Source: a virus
Strand: one strand, 5' to 3'
DNA: 37,031 nucleotides
Virus record (IMG/VR): IMGVR_UViG_3300022929_002848
Span: 1 to 37,031 of that record
In this document: positions 15,104-23,370 of the stretch, piece after piece
Layout: every line of letters starts with the position of its first letter
How positions within the stretch are numbered: the first letter of the stretch is position 1
Program-made: the position numbers and the translations under genes
The notes under the pieces: generated by a model
The model's database searches: none
The model's input: the letters and a program-made list of their open reading frames with translations, nothing else
Told to the model about the DNA's origin: nothing

Positions 15104-17071
15104 ATGAATATTACATCTAATAATCTAATTGCAACAAGAGGTATACTCGACGGATCTGCATGGGATATTAACGCAGACTACTACACTGAACTCCAAGATA
15201 TTAGTTCATTTTCTAGTACAAATGTTCCGCCTAACAACTCTTCAATATTTACTGACATTAGTTTTTGGTATGCATTATATCAACTAAAAACTAATTGGAA
15301 TCGCGTCAGAGGAACATTCCAAGCTGATACCATTTGGAGTTACTTAGAACAGTTTAAATTTTTACGAGGGCCAATCGAATCACTTGATGCCGCTCCTAGT
15401 ACAGACAGCGTAAGGCAGACAGACCCATATTGGATGGGCGATAGATATTATACAGCAACCGCAGATTTTACAGCAAACTATACTGGCGCAGACAAAAGTA
15501 GACGCATTATTTGGTTGCTAAATCATTTTATGGCAGAAGTTGGATCTATAGAAAATGTTTATGCAGGACTTAAACATTTCAAAGACAAGCAATGGGAAGA
15601 TGTTGGACTTGATATCAAAGGTGCTAGAGATCTAGCCAGTGGTGGACTTGTACAATTATTACTATCAAGTGGCACCACAAACAACAGTGAAGTAGATACA
15701 CTCGCCGCACAACTACGCCCAGGCGAAACACTAGACGACGTTGTCGATCGTCGTGTCAAAGCACTAACTGTTGGCTTGCGTAACTTAGGCACACTGTTTG
15801 ATGTAGCAGACCTTGCTAGTATGGGCAAGCCTAAAACACTTATTGAAAACTTATACGGGTTAGGTCTAAGCAAACTAGGCGATTTGCATGGCAAGATTCT
15901 AGCACTAGAAGTTGCAGACTTGGATGATGTTAAAGATGTTTATTTGTTGCAGATTTTAAGAGAAATCAAAGGCAACGCACTTGCAGAGATTATTCAAAGA
16001 ACTGGTGTAAAACTGCCAGCACCAGAAAGAGTAACCACAGTTGCAGACCTACTGGTAGCAGAAAACATATTCAGCAAAGAAGTACTGGACGAGTTACCCA
16101 ATGGTAGCATGGAAGGTCTTGCTAACTTCTTAGGTAAAGTTCCTGGACAGTATAATACCTTTGAAGATATTATTGAACTGTTAGAGTCAATTGAAGTTCC
16201 GGATATTGCAAACCTTGCACAGGATGAACAACCATTGCCACAAGCAGACTACGATGCACTAGTTGCTGGTTTACCATTGGGCAGTGGTATTTTTGATAAT
16301 CCTACAGTTGCAGATTTTTTTGAACCATTAACAGGAATCAATACACACGCAGGATTTAAAATCTTTAACGAACTAAACCGTAGACTTTATGATGTTGTTG
16401 GTTATAGCACTATCTATACGTTATATACACCAGGATCCGGATCTCATACTTGGCGTAATGCATGGGTAACTACATTACAAGCCTTGTTTGAAAGTGGTAT
16501 GAATGACGTATTAGCTAGATGCGAAGCTGAATATATAAAATTTGAAAAACAAACCACAATTACAAGCAACATAATGAATGCATACTTTGGGCAAGCACTG
16601 ACAACACCTGATCAGTACTTTACAACAGTTACAGACACAGACCCTAGCGTATTTGGTCTAGTAACAGGCATTACTCAGTGGGGTCAAGAAACTAACTTTG
16701 GCTTCAGTGATATTTTGCTTAAACTGGCAGCAGATAATAGATTTGGCGATGCAGTTGTTGCAAGTCTCAAAGACGGACGAGCTAAGACTAAACAACGTCG
16801 CAAAGGTGCGCCACTAGTTGGTGTTAAAGATACACAGTCGTTTAAATCAGAACTAAGCAATGCACAGATTGATGTTGTTCGTCAAGAACTAGAAACTGCT
16901 AAACAAAAACTAAACCAAGCACTCGACAGAGGCGAGTCTGCGCTAGAGCTTAGAATTAGAGTAGATCAGTTGACAGAAGAATTTAAAACACTACGTGACA
17001 GACCAGGTGTGCAAGTAGTTAAAAAGACATTCCAAGGCGATACAGATCGTCCTGAAAATATAGTCAGTTAA
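15104..17071 (+). CDS. Large virion/baseplate-type structural protein
   Basis: 655 residues starting MNITSNNLIATRGILDGSAWDINADYY. The first 150 residues are aromatic-rich and globular (FWYALYQLKTNWNRVRGTFQ, IIWLLNHFMAEVGSIENVYAGL). The middle is long and alpha-helical with repeated LxxL patterns. The last 80 residues form a charged coiled coil (RQELETAKQKLNQALDRGESALELRIRVDQLTEEFKTL). No signal, membrane segment or catalytic motif. Its place after the PAAR gene and its size suggest a baseplate, tail or fiber-connector protein. The start lacks a ribosome site and may be leaderless. The stop overlaps the convergent peptidase gene by 8 bp. I cannot name the T4 counterpart. Confidence 0.65.
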   Translation: MNITSNNLIATRGILDGSAWDINADYYTELQDISSFSSTNVPPNNSSIFTDISFWYALYQLKTNWNRVRGTFQADTIWSYLEQFKFLRGPIESLDAAPSTDSVRQTDPYWMGDRYYTATADFTANYTGADKSRRIIWLLNHFMAEVGSIENVYAGLKHFKDKQWEDVGLDIKGARDLASGGLVQLLLSSGTTNNSEVDTLAAQLRPGETLDDVVDRRVKALTVGLRNLGTLFDVADLASMGKPKTLIENLYGLGLSKLGDLHGKILALEVADLDDVKDVYLLQILREIKGNALAEIIQRTGVKLPAPERVTTVADLLVAENIFSKEVLDELPNGSMEGLANFLGKVPGQYNTFEDIIELLESIEVPDIANLAQDEQPLPQADYDALVAGLPLGSGIFDNPTVADFFEPLTGINTHAGFKIFNELNRRLYDVVGYSTIYTLYTPGSGSHTWRNAWVTTLQALFESGMNDVLARCEAEYIKFEKQTTITSNIMNAYFGQALTTPDQYFTTVTDTDPSVFGLVTGITQWGQETNFGFSDILLKLAADNRFGDAVVASLKDGRAKTKQRRKGAPLVGVKDTQSFKSELSNAQIDVVRQELETAKQKLNQALDRGESALELRIRVDQLTEEFKTLRDRPGVQVVKKTFQGDTDRPENIVS

Positions 17072-17732
17072 TAAATTGATATATTCTTTTGAGTAGACGT
17101 TTCATTACAGGATGATCTGCTTTCCAATCAAACATAGCAAAATAAGCCATTAGATTAGGACTTAGATAACGGCCCATTTCGTCTTTGAACTGGGCTGTTT
17201 TACCTGCCATGCGAAGCAGTTGTAGCGCACCATCTTTGTCAGCCTTACGCACAAGTTCGTCTGCAATGTTCATTGCGTATGCTTCAATTTCATCTGGACG
17301 AGTCATATACTCATAGTTTGTATCGCGACGGTCATAGCCATCTCTGCCAGGATGAAAATCTCTGTTGCGATGCTGTTGAACATGCAACATTTCGTGTTTA
17401 AGTGCATCTGTAAGTTCATGCACAAAGTATTCTTTGCCCTCTTCACTCCACTTTACAGTTTTGTCGTTAGGACTAAAAGCAAGCTGAAGTTCGATGATGT
17501 GACCTTTTTCGTCCTCATCATTATCTGGGTCATAGTATGCACTTAGATTCATACTTCCAGAATCAACTTCAGGTGTACTATGAGTTGACACTTTGATACG
17601 TTCGCCAGTTTCATCCTGTGCAAATTTACGCACAATCGTTGCAATTTGCTTGCGGCTTTGCTCACCACCTAGCATAGAATGCAGTTTGGCAATATCATAT
17701 GTGTTTCTCTGTGTTATTTCCTTGACTAGCAT
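17064..17732 (-). CDS. Putative zinc metallopeptidase (HExxH)
   Basis: 222 residues, the only reverse gene in the first 26 kb. ALKHEMLHVQQHR contains H-E-x-x-H, the zinc and catalytic residues of gluzincin-type peptidases. About 35 residues later, RPDEIEAYAMNIADEL places a Glu where the third ligand is expected. Before the motif, a beta segment (IIELQLAFSP) resembles the edge strand that binds substrate. The N-terminus MLVKEITQRN is like that of neighbouring virion-type proteins. It has its own early promoter and almost no leader. Targets are unknown: processing of a phage protein or attack on a host protein are both possible. Confidence 0.68.
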   Translation of the reverse strand: MLVKEITQRNTYDIAKLHSMLGGEQSRKQIATIVRKFAQDETGERIKVSTHSTPEVDSGSMNLSAYYDPDNDEDEKGHIIELQLAFSPNDKTVKWSEEGKEYFVHELTDALKHEMLHVQQHRNRDFHPGRDGYDRRDTNYEYMTRPDEIEAYAMNIADELVRKADKDGALQLLRMAGKTAQFKDEMGRYLSPNLMAYFAMFDWKADHPVMKRLLKRIYQFIN

Positions 17733-17742
17733 ATTAATATTT

Positions 17743-17771
17743 AGTATAATGCGTTATACAGTGCATGTCAA
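17743..17771 (-). promoter_or_regulatory. Early promoter for the metallopeptidase gene
   Basis: On the minus strand TTGACA (17771-17766), a 17-base spacer and TATACT (17748-17743). Only 10 bases separate the -10 box from the ATG, so the leader would be 2-5 bases and contains no ribosome site. Confidence 0.82.
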
Positions 17772-17773
17772 CC

Positions 17774-17781
17774 GATAAATA
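17774..17781 (+). promoter_or_regulatory. Late promoter, back to back with the reverse early promoter
   Basis: GATAAATA on the plus strand starts 3 bases beyond the -35 box of the reverse promoter. Transcription would begin near 17787, upstream of the AAGGGAG site used by the gene at 17808. Confidence 0.6.
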
Positions 17782-17807
17782 TGAATAAGATGAAAGGGAG
17801 ATGTCAG

Positions 17808-18029
17808 ATGCAGTATGAAGATAGAGATAATAATGTTTTAGCAGACCTTGATGAACTATGCGATACCGAAATAGATTCAACTGATTATGTTTTTATAGTA
17901 TCTGGCAACGGTGCCTTAAAGAGTGTTTTTTGCCCAAGCGTAGACGATGATGACGTTCCAATGACCATAACTGATATTCTAAAAGTTTTTGGCATTAAGG
18001 AACTCAACGGGCAACCTGTCTTGCATTAA
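17808..18029 (+). CDS. Small acidic protein, unknown
   Basis: 73 residues starting MQYEDRDNNVLADLDELCDTE. The start at 17808 is chosen because AAGGGAG lies 7 bases upstream; the earlier ATG at 17781 lies inside the late promoter box. The protein is strongly acidic (VDDDDVPM) with an alpha/beta pattern (DYVFIVSGNGALKSVF, ITDILKVFGI). No family recognised. It is followed after 26 bases by the large membrane protein gene, in the same late unit. Confidence 0.6.
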   Translation: MQYEDRDNNVLADLDELCDTEIDSTDYVFIVSGNGALKSVFCPSVDDDDVPMTITDILKVFGIKELNGQPVLH

Positions 18030-18055
18030 AAGATTAATTTAAGAAGAGGAAGCCT

Positions 18056-20086
18056 ATGTATTTTGGTTATTTCACGCTATTCTCTGCCTTGGCTATTTCA
18101 GCTATTGCGGCATGGTATAGTATTATCGGATTAACAGCAATATTTGCTGCCGCGCTAATTCCTATCGTTGTGATGGGTGTAGCATTAGAAACAGGTAAAG
18201 TTGTTACCGCAGTTTGGTTACACCGTAACTGGCAAAGAGCTAGAGTATGGATGCGAACCTATTTGGCATTCGCAACTATTGTGCTTATGTTTATTACAAG
18301 CATGGGTATTTTTGGATTTTTATCAAAAGCACATATTGAACAAACAGCCGCTAGCACAGAATCAGTTGCACAAATTGAACGTGTAGAATCTGAGATTGCA
18401 CGTAATCGTGCTGTTATTGAAAACGCAGACAATCGTATTAAACGATTGGAAACCAGTGGTGTTGGTGCAGACGCAAACATACAAGCACAGATTGACAAAG
18501 AACAAGAGCGCATTGACAGTGCGTACAAACGTGTAGAGCCTGCTATTGCAGAACAGCAACGTATTATCGATAACGAAGCTAAACTCTATGACGGTGAACT
18601 AGCACGTATTGATGAACAGTTATCTACACTACAGAAGTATATCGACAGTGGAGAAACTAAAAAAGCACAACAAATGATTGGTGCTAGTGCTGATGGTATC
18701 TTTGGTAAACGCACAGCAGATAAGATTGGTGAATGGCAGGATGAAAAACAGAAAGAACGCAACAGAGTTCTAGCTAAAATTGAAAGTGCCACCAATGGTC
18801 CAAAAGCCAATGCCGCACGTGCCGAAATTACACGACTACGTAAATCTGTTGAAGATCAAGTTGCACAAAGTAATACGTTAATTACTAGACTAAGAGCACA
18901 ACTTGGACAAACAAAATCAACTGATATTGATGCACAAGTTGATGAACAACGCAATCGCATCAAAACAGCAAACACTGAGATTGAATCTCTTACCTCCAAA
19001 AAGTTTGAACTAGAGGCCACAACCAGAAGACTAGAAGCTGAGGTTGGTCCTGTCAAGTATATCGCAGAGTTTATATACGGCGAATCAGCCGATCGCAATA
19101 TGCTTGAAGAAGCAGTACGTTGGGTTATTATTGTTCTAGTACTAGTATTTGACCCACTTGCTATTTGCTTGATTCTAGCTGGAACACAACAAATAGTATG
19201 GGGTAGGCAAGATGCAAAACTCAGACGACAAGAACAAGAAAACCAAGCCAACGAAGAACAAGACGAAGAGAGTACCGATAACGTGGTACAGCCTGTTCAT
19301 GACACCGAAACAGTTGAAGAACCCGAAGAAGAAATAGACTATCATGAAAATGAACCTATAGTAATACAACGGGAAACTGACGCAGAAGTGCCTATAGAGC
19401 TGGAGCCTCCAGTAGAAGAGCCTCCAGCAAATTTTCCCGTAAGTGAAGCAGATCTCACTGAATCAAATGATTTGCCTGAAGAAACAAAAGTCGACGAAGA
19501 AACAAAAAATAAAACAATAGCTATTGAAAAAGTTTCTAACTTTGTGTACCCCGATGAGATAGTAGACAAATCTATAGAAGCAACAAACGACTTCACACAC
19601 TCAGCAGAAAATTTGGCAAGGGGAGTAGACGAACCAACACAGACAGGGCCGACACTTAGTTCCAATGAGGAAGAGCCCGAAACTACTCCTCTTACTGAAC
19701 AACAGCAAGAGTTCATTGAAGAAGTACAATCATCGCCAGTGGTTAGCAAACCTGCTGGCAAGGTTTTACAAACAGTTCCGTTGTTTAATGCAGAGCCAGA
19801 TAATAAAACTGTGATTGCTAGCGGCTTCGGCAGTGTGTTTCCAGAAAGTAATTGTAAAAAAGGCGATATGTTTTTACGTACAGATTATCTACCCAGTAAG
19901 CTATTCCGTTTTAATGGAGATAAATGGATAGAGATCAATAAAGAACTAAGTACTAGCTATACATATGACAAGAAGTATATCGAATACCTAATTGAAAAAA
20001 TCAAAACAGGCGAATACGATCTTGAAGATGTAAGTGAACACGAACAAGAACAGATTCAAGAGTACCTACAGAACAATGTACAGTAA
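18056..20086 (+). CDS. Membrane coiled-coil protein with peptidoglycan-binding-like motif
   Basis: 676 residues, AAGAGGA before the ATG. Three hydrophobic segments occur near residues 4-22, 24-45 and 68-92, then a long charged coiled coil (about 95-340) and a fourth hydrophobic helix at about 355-378. Inside the coiled coil, GASADGIFGKRTADKIGEWQ resembles the DGxFGxxT...FQ core of PG_binding_1 domains. After the last helix comes an acidic, Pro-rich, probably disordered stretch of about 200 residues, then GDMFLRTDYLPSKLFRFNGDKWIEI, a small beta module I recall from other marine phage proteins. The N-terminal part matches a conserved protein type of T4-like marine phages whose role I do not know. 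Envelope remodelling or spanning is an inference. Confidence 0.66.
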   Translation: MYFGYFTLFSALAISAIAAWYSIIGLTAIFAAALIPIVVMGVALETGKVVTAVWLHRNWQRARVWMRTYLAFATIVLMFITSMGIFGFLSKAHIEQTAASTESVAQIERVESEIARNRAVIENADNRIKRLETSGVGADANIQAQIDKEQERIDSAYKRVEPAIAEQQRIIDNEAKLYDGELARIDEQLSTLQKYIDSGETKKAQQMIGASADGIFGKRTADKIGEWQDEKQKERNRVLAKIESATNGPKANAARAEITRLRKSVEDQVAQSNTLITRLRAQLGQTKSTDIDAQVDEQRNRIKTANTEIESLTSKKFELEATTRRLEAEVGPVKYIAEFIYGESADRNMLEEAVRWVIIVLVLVFDPLAICLILAGTQQIVWGRQDAKLRRQEQENQANEEQDEESTDNVVQPVHDTETVEEPEEEIDYHENEPIVIQRETDAEVPIELEPPVEEPPANFPVSEADLTESNDLPEETKVDEETKNKTIAIEKVSNFVYPDEIVDKSIEATNDFTHSAENLARGVDEPTQTGPTLSSNEEEPETTPLTEQQQEFIEEVQSSPVVSKPAGKVLQTVPLFNAEPDNKTVIASGFGSVFPESNCKKGDMFLRTDYLPSKLFRFNGDKWIEINKELSTSYTYDKKYIEYLIEKIKTGEYDLEDVSEHEQEQIQEYLQNNVQ

Positions 20087-20456
20087 CTTTGTAACACCGC
20101 CCGACTTTATCGAAAATGATTTGCACACAATTTTGTTGATCGATCCTACAGAAATAGAAGTGCAAGACACAGCATTGATATGTAAAAATGTAGGTACGGA
20201 TTTTAATGTGTATATCTATTTAGAACAGTACAAAGACTTTGAATGGTTAGAACGTGCATTCAATATAAGTGAAGCGGTGATTATTAATACCACAATTAAT
20301 GAACTAAGTAAAGTTAAGGATCAGATGGTTTCGCATAAAAAAGCAAGTCATTATGGTCCTAAAAACTTTTTTGACAACAATAGACGTCTAACACCAATGG
20401 AATACTTAATCAATTATGTCAGAGAATCCAGCACAAAGTCATATCTTGATATGTAA
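20076..20456 (+). CDS. Conserved phage protein of unknown function
   Basis: 126 residues from ATG 20076 ([24 protein letters not shown]); this start overlaps the previous stop by 11 bp, while earlier codons in frame lie deeper in the previous gene. The alternation of strands and helices ([51 protein letters not shown]) suggests a small Rossmann or response-regulator-like fold without a clear active site. The C-terminus ([20 protein letters not shown]) is conserved-looking and basic. It overlaps clpX by 41 bp. Confidence 0.6.
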   Translation: MYSNFVTPPDFIENDLHTILLIDPTEIEVQDTALICKNVGTDFNVYIYLEQYKDFEWLERAFNISEAVIINTTINELSKVKDQMVSHKKASHYGPKNFFDNNRRLTPMEYLINYVRESSTKSYLDM

Positions 20457-21624
20457 CTTCTGTGAGAAGACAAAAACAGAAGTCGGTAAGCTAATTGTTA
20501 GCAATGGCGCCGCTATTTGCAATGAATGTATAGAAGTATGTTCTAGTATACTTGTCAGCGAAAAGCAGAACTCTCGGTACAAAAAGAACGGTATTTTTAA
20601 AAGTTTAGACCCTATAAAGGTCAAAAACTACCTCGATGATTACATTATCGGACAGGACTCTGCAAAAGAAGTTATCAGTGTAGCAGTCATTAATCATTAC
20701 AAACGTTTGTTCTATCCTAGCAAAATTGATATAGAAAAAAGCAATATATTATTGCATGGTCCAACCGGCAACGGCAAGACCATGATGGCTAAAACTATTG
20801 CTAAGTTTCTCGAAGTTCCTTTTGTTGTTTGTGATGCAACCAGTTTAACTGAAGCAGGTTATGTAGGCGAAGATGTAACCGCAGTGTTAGAACGTTTGAT
20901 GGTTGCGGCAGGAGGCGAACTAGAAATTGCTGAAAAGGGCATTGTATTCATTGACGAGATTGATAAGATTGCACGTATTGGTGCAGAGCAAGGCAGTGTA
21001 GCTCGCGATGTTGGTGGTGAAGGTGTACAACAAGGTTTGCTTAAAATACTAGAAGGCACAGAGATCAAAGTTCCTTATGGAGAAGGTACACACAAAGAAG
21101 AAATAGAAATGGATACTCGCAGTATCTTGTTTATTGTTGCTGGAGCGTTCCCAGGACTAGATCAAATATCCAAGCGCAGTGTTCAAGGCTCTAGTATGGG
21201 TTTTGGTACTACATATATTGATAGAAAATCTATAAAAACTAAAGTAAGTGACTTTATAACATTTGGAATGATTCCAGAGTTTATGGGACGTTTTCCTATT
21301 GTGATTGATGTTGAAGAACTAACCAGTGAACAGATCAAGCGTGTGCTTGTTGAACCCAAAGATAGCCTCATCAGCCAGATGAGGTTTTATTTTAATGTGG
21401 ATGAAATAGATCTACAGTTTACAGATGAAGCACTAGATGCTATAGTTGAACGCACACTCAAAGAACGACTAGGTGCTCGAGGACTTAGAAGTGTGGTAGA
21501 AACACTGTTGAATCCTATGATGTATAAATTACGCAATTTTAAAGATGATGGCATAATAAAAATTACGATTGATGGCGATCTAAAACCTATATTTTTAAAA
21601 GGAGATGTAAATGACGCAACTTGA
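20416..21624 (+). CDS. clpX: ClpX-type AAA+ unfoldase
   Basis: 402 residues (E. coli ClpX 424), essentially complete. The zinc-binding domain has Cys13, Cys16, Cys35 and Cys38. Walker A GPTGNGKT is at 115-122, Walker B is IVFIDEIDK, the pore-1 loop is GYVG, and the arginine-finger and sensor-2 region (GARGLRS) is intact. The ClpP-docking loop reads SSMGFGTT, so the usual I/L-G-F tripeptide is M-G-F. The pore loop RKH is not conserved (GTHKEE). The protein unfolds substrates and feeds them to ClpP, here presumably the host's. It overlaps its neighbours by 41 and 14 bp and has no strong ribosome site, so translation is probably coupled. hsp20 and clpS lie close by. Confidence 0.95.
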   Translation: MSENPAQSHILICNFCEKTKTEVGKLIVSNGAAICNECIEVCSSILVSEKQNSRYKKNGIFKSLDPIKVKNYLDDYIIGQDSAKEVISVAVINHYKRLFYPSKIDIEKSNILLHGPTGNGKTMMAKTIAKFLEVPFVVCDATSLTEAGYVGEDVTAVLERLMVAAGGELEIAEKGIVFIDEIDKIARIGAEQGSVARDVGGEGVQQGLLKILEGTEIKVPYGEGTHKEEIEMDTRSILFIVAGAFPGLDQISKRSVQGSSMGFGTTYIDRKSIKTKVSDFITFGMIPEFMGRFPIVIDVEELTSEQIKRVLVEPKDSLISQMRFYFNVDEIDLQFTDEALDAIVERTLKERLGARGLRSVVETLLNPMMYKLRNFKDDGIIKITIDGDLKPIFLKGDVNDAT

Positions 21625-21958
21625 CTTGGATCTGGGTGATATTACTATACAACCTGATTTATTTGACACTAACGTTACAACTGATACGGGAGATGTTACT
21701 ATTTTTAGTGATTATAGTAGTAACTATACATATAGTGATAGTATTACTATGCAGTCGCCGTCGACCATTACAGTAAGTTCAAGTGTTTTTGATGATGCGA
21801 CCGATGATAATTTTAAACATTTACAAGAACAACTAGATTCCATCAATGAACGCCTTGCTATTCTACAGCCTAATCCAGAACATTTAGAAAAGTATGATGC
21901 CTTGCGTGAAGCATACGAACATTATAAAACTCTGGAACGTTTAATAAAAAATGGATAA
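21611..21958 (+). CDS. Small protein with C-terminal coiled coil, unknown
   Basis: 115 residues. AAAAGGAG lies before the ATG, inside the end of clpX. The first 70 residues are Thr, Ser, Asp-rich with alternating pattern ([31 protein letters not shown]), like a beta-fibre or disordered segment. The last 45 form a coiled coil ([44 protein letters not shown]). A virion accessory or an adaptor for ClpX are both possible; neither is shown. Confidence 0.6.
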   Translation: MTQLDLDLGDITIQPDLFDTNVTTDTGDVTIFSDYSSNYTYSDSITMQSPSTITVSSSVFDDATDDNFKHLQEQLDSINERLAILQPNPEHLEKYDALREAYEHYKTLERLIKNG

Positions 21959-21961
21959 ATA
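21954..21961 (+). promoter_or_regulatory. Late promoter box at the end of the gene before hsp20
   Basis: GATAAATA overlaps the stop codon of the preceding gene and could add late transcription of hsp20 to the early promoter 16 bases downstream. Confidence 0.45.
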
Positions 21962-21976
21962 ATTTTAGTAAAACAC

Positions 21977-22005
21977 TTGACAAATTGTGAGTGAGTTACT
22001 ATATT
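21977..22005 (+). promoter_or_regulatory. Early promoter for hsp20
   Basis: TTGACA (21977-21982), 17-base spacer, TATATT (22000-22005); TATTAT two bases later is an alternative -10. The leader to the ATG at 22068 is about 55 bases. Confidence 0.75.
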
Positions 22006-22067
22006 ATAAACATAGAACGCCAATAAAGGGTTCTATCATATATCTTGCTTAATAAAGGAGATTTAAA

Positions 22068-22496
22068 ATGACAAGATTAACAACTCTAGATATCCCCACT
22101 TTCCATCGTTCATTTGTAGGCTTTGATCGTCTATTCAACGACATGGAAACTCGCTTTGCTAACAGTTCAAGCCAAGGCTATCCTCCATACAATGTAGAAC
22201 AGGTTGCTGAAGATGAGTATCTAATCTCATTGGCAGTTGCTGGTTTCGGTATGGAAGATATTGACATCACTCACGACGGTGACCAACTTCGTATTGAAGG
22301 CAACTCACCTGCTGAGAAAGAAGATGTCAAGTACCTACACAAAGGTATTGCAGGACGTAACTTCCGCAGAGAATTTACACTTGCAGATCATATGACTGTT
22401 ACAGATGCAAGCCTAAAGAACGGCATGCTAAACATTTCATTGGTCCGTGAAGTTCCTGAAGAAATGAAGCCAAAGAAGATTGCAATTTCAGTATAA
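22068..22496 (+). CDS. hsp20: Small heat-shock protein Hsp20/IbpA type
   Basis: 142 residues. The alpha-crystallin domain covers about residues 38-130: PPYNVEQVAEDEYLISLAVAGFGMEDIDI at the start and the GMLNISLVREVPEE strand at the end, with A-x-x-x-GML as in the family. The N-terminal arm (FHRSFVGFDRLFNDMETRF) is the usual hydrophobic oligomerisation segment, and the C-terminus has PKKIAISV with an I-x-I-like anchor. It holds unfolding proteins without ATP. AAAGGAG precedes the ATG. Such genes are common in T4-like cyanophages. It has an early promoter and possibly a late one. Confidence 0.95.
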   Translation: MTRLTTLDIPTFHRSFVGFDRLFNDMETRFANSSSQGYPPYNVEQVAEDEYLISLAVAGFGMEDIDITHDGDQLRIEGNSPAEKEDVKYLHKGIAGRNFRREFTLADHMTVTDASLKNGMLNISLVREVPEEMKPKKIAISV

Positions 22497-22508
22497 CTAC
22501 TGTATAAT
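22480..22508 (+). promoter_or_regulatory. Promoter overlapping the end of hsp20
   Basis: TTGCAA (22480-22485), 17-base spacer, TATAAT (22503-22508) preceded by TG. The predicted start (about 22515) is within 2 bases of a 12-bp perfect hairpin, so the RNA would carry a stem-loop at its 5' end. Confidence 0.65.
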
Positions 22509-22516
22509 GTAATCAT

Positions 22517-22557
22517 TGTGTGGGAGTCGAAATGTTGTATTAATTGACTCCCACACA
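22517..22557 (+). promoter_or_regulatory. 5' stem-loop upstream of clpS
   Basis: TGTGTGGGAGTC (22517-22528) and GACTCCCACACA (22546-22557) pair perfectly over 12 bp with a 17-base loop. No T run follows, which argues against a simple terminator, although it could end or stabilise the hsp20 mRNA. Confidence 0.7.
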
Positions 22558-22565
22558 TATTCTTG

Positions 22566-22573
22566 GTTAAATA
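22566..22573 (+). promoter_or_regulatory. Possible late promoter before clpS
   Basis: GTTAAATA lies 25 bases before the clpS ATG and downstream of the hairpin, so late transcripts would lack the hairpin while early ones would carry it. Confidence 0.45.
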
Positions 22574-22597
22574 CTACTATCAATAAAGGAATTGTAC

Positions 22598-22909
22598 ATG
22601 TCAAACACCGATGAAGCAGTCAAAAAGAAGACTAAAGTGCGTGAGAATTTGAGAGAACCCAGCAAGTTTCGTGTTATCTATATTAATGACGAAGTCACAA
22701 CAATGGAGTTTGTCGTTGAAACGTTGAAGAGTATCTTTGACTATGATGAACAACCTGCTGTGGCACTAACACAAAAAATTCACGCAGACGGGCTAGCTAT
22801 CGTTGCTGTATTGCCTTTTGAAATGGCAGAGCAAAAAGGTGTTGAAGTTACTATATTAGCACGTAGCCATGGATTTCCTCTACAGGTAAAAATTGAACCA
22901 GACGTATGA
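22598..22909 (+). CDS. clpS: ClpS-type protease adaptor
   Basis: 103 residues from ATG 22598, set by AAAGGA 7 bases upstream. ClpS brings N-degron substrates to ClpA or ClpC. Family features: KFRVIYINDEVTTMEFVVETL (in E. coli the NDDYT...F.V.VL segment), then the alanine-containing helix, then IHADGLAIVAVLPFEMAEQKGVEVTILARSHGFPL, which matches the H-x-x-G-x-A and E-A-x-x-K parts and the C-terminal strand. The residue after Asn-Asp is Glu rather than Asp, and the usual Tyr-Thr is altered, so the N-degron pocket may be modified. Phage ClpX lies close by, but ClpX normally does not use ClpS; no ClpA is seen here. Confidence 0.88.
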   Translation: MSNTDEAVKKKTKVRENLREPSKFRVIYINDEVTTMEFVVETLKSIFDYDEQPAVALTQKIHADGLAIVAVLPFEMAEQKGVEVTILARSHGFPLQVKIEPDV

Positions 22910-23370
22910 TATTTGCAGATTATACAAAACTTAAAAACAAAGGCAAAATTATTGGCATAACATTTAGCCAGTTTGATCTGTTACACGCAGGGCATGTTGC
23001 AATGCTAAGTGAAGCAAAGAATCATTGTGATTACCTGATTGCAGGACTACAAAATGATGCTAGTCGTGATCGTCCTGAAAAAAATCAACCTGTACAAAGT
23101 ATTGTTGAACGCCAAATTATGTTGAATAGTCAACGTACAGTTGACGAAGTTATTGTGTACAATACTGAAAAAGATCTAGAAGATATACTACTAACACTTC
23201 CTATAGATGTTCGCATTATTGGAGTAGAGTATAAAGACAAAGACTTTACTGGCAAAGATATATGTGTAAAGCGCAATATTAAAATAGTTTATAACAGTCG
23301 AGACCACAGTTTCAGTAGCACAGGTCTACGCAAAAGAGTAGCACTGTTTGAAAATGATAAGTCTGTATAA
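22906..23370 (+). CDS. Cytidylyltransferase-like nucleotidyltransferase (TagD/RfaE fold)
   Basis: 154 residues; the start overlaps the clpS stop by 4 bp. LLHAGHVAML contains H-x-G-H, the nucleotide-binding signature of the TagD, RfaE and NMNAT superfamily, preceded by a beta strand and FSQFDLLH. RPVQSIVERQIML and VDEVIVYNTEKDLEDIL follow as in TagD, and SSTGLRKRV at the end corresponds to the S-T-S/T-x-I-x-x-R motif. Such enzymes join CTP or ATP to a sugar or polyol phosphate. The substrate cannot be read from sequence. The next gene, a hydrolase, overlaps it by 17 bp. Confidence 0.82.
   Translation: MIFADYTKLKNKGKIIGITFSQFDLLHAGHVAMLSEAKNHCDYLIAGLQNDASRDRPEKNQPVQSIVERQIMLNSQRTVDEVIVYNTEKDLEDILLTLPIDVRIIGVEYKDKDFTGKDICVKRNIKIVYNSRDHSFSSTGLRKRVALFENDKSV

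Noticed and set aside
22517-22557. Classical rho-independent terminator after hsp20
   Set aside because: The stem is strong but no T run follows, and a promoter points directly at it; it is listed as a stem-loop instead.
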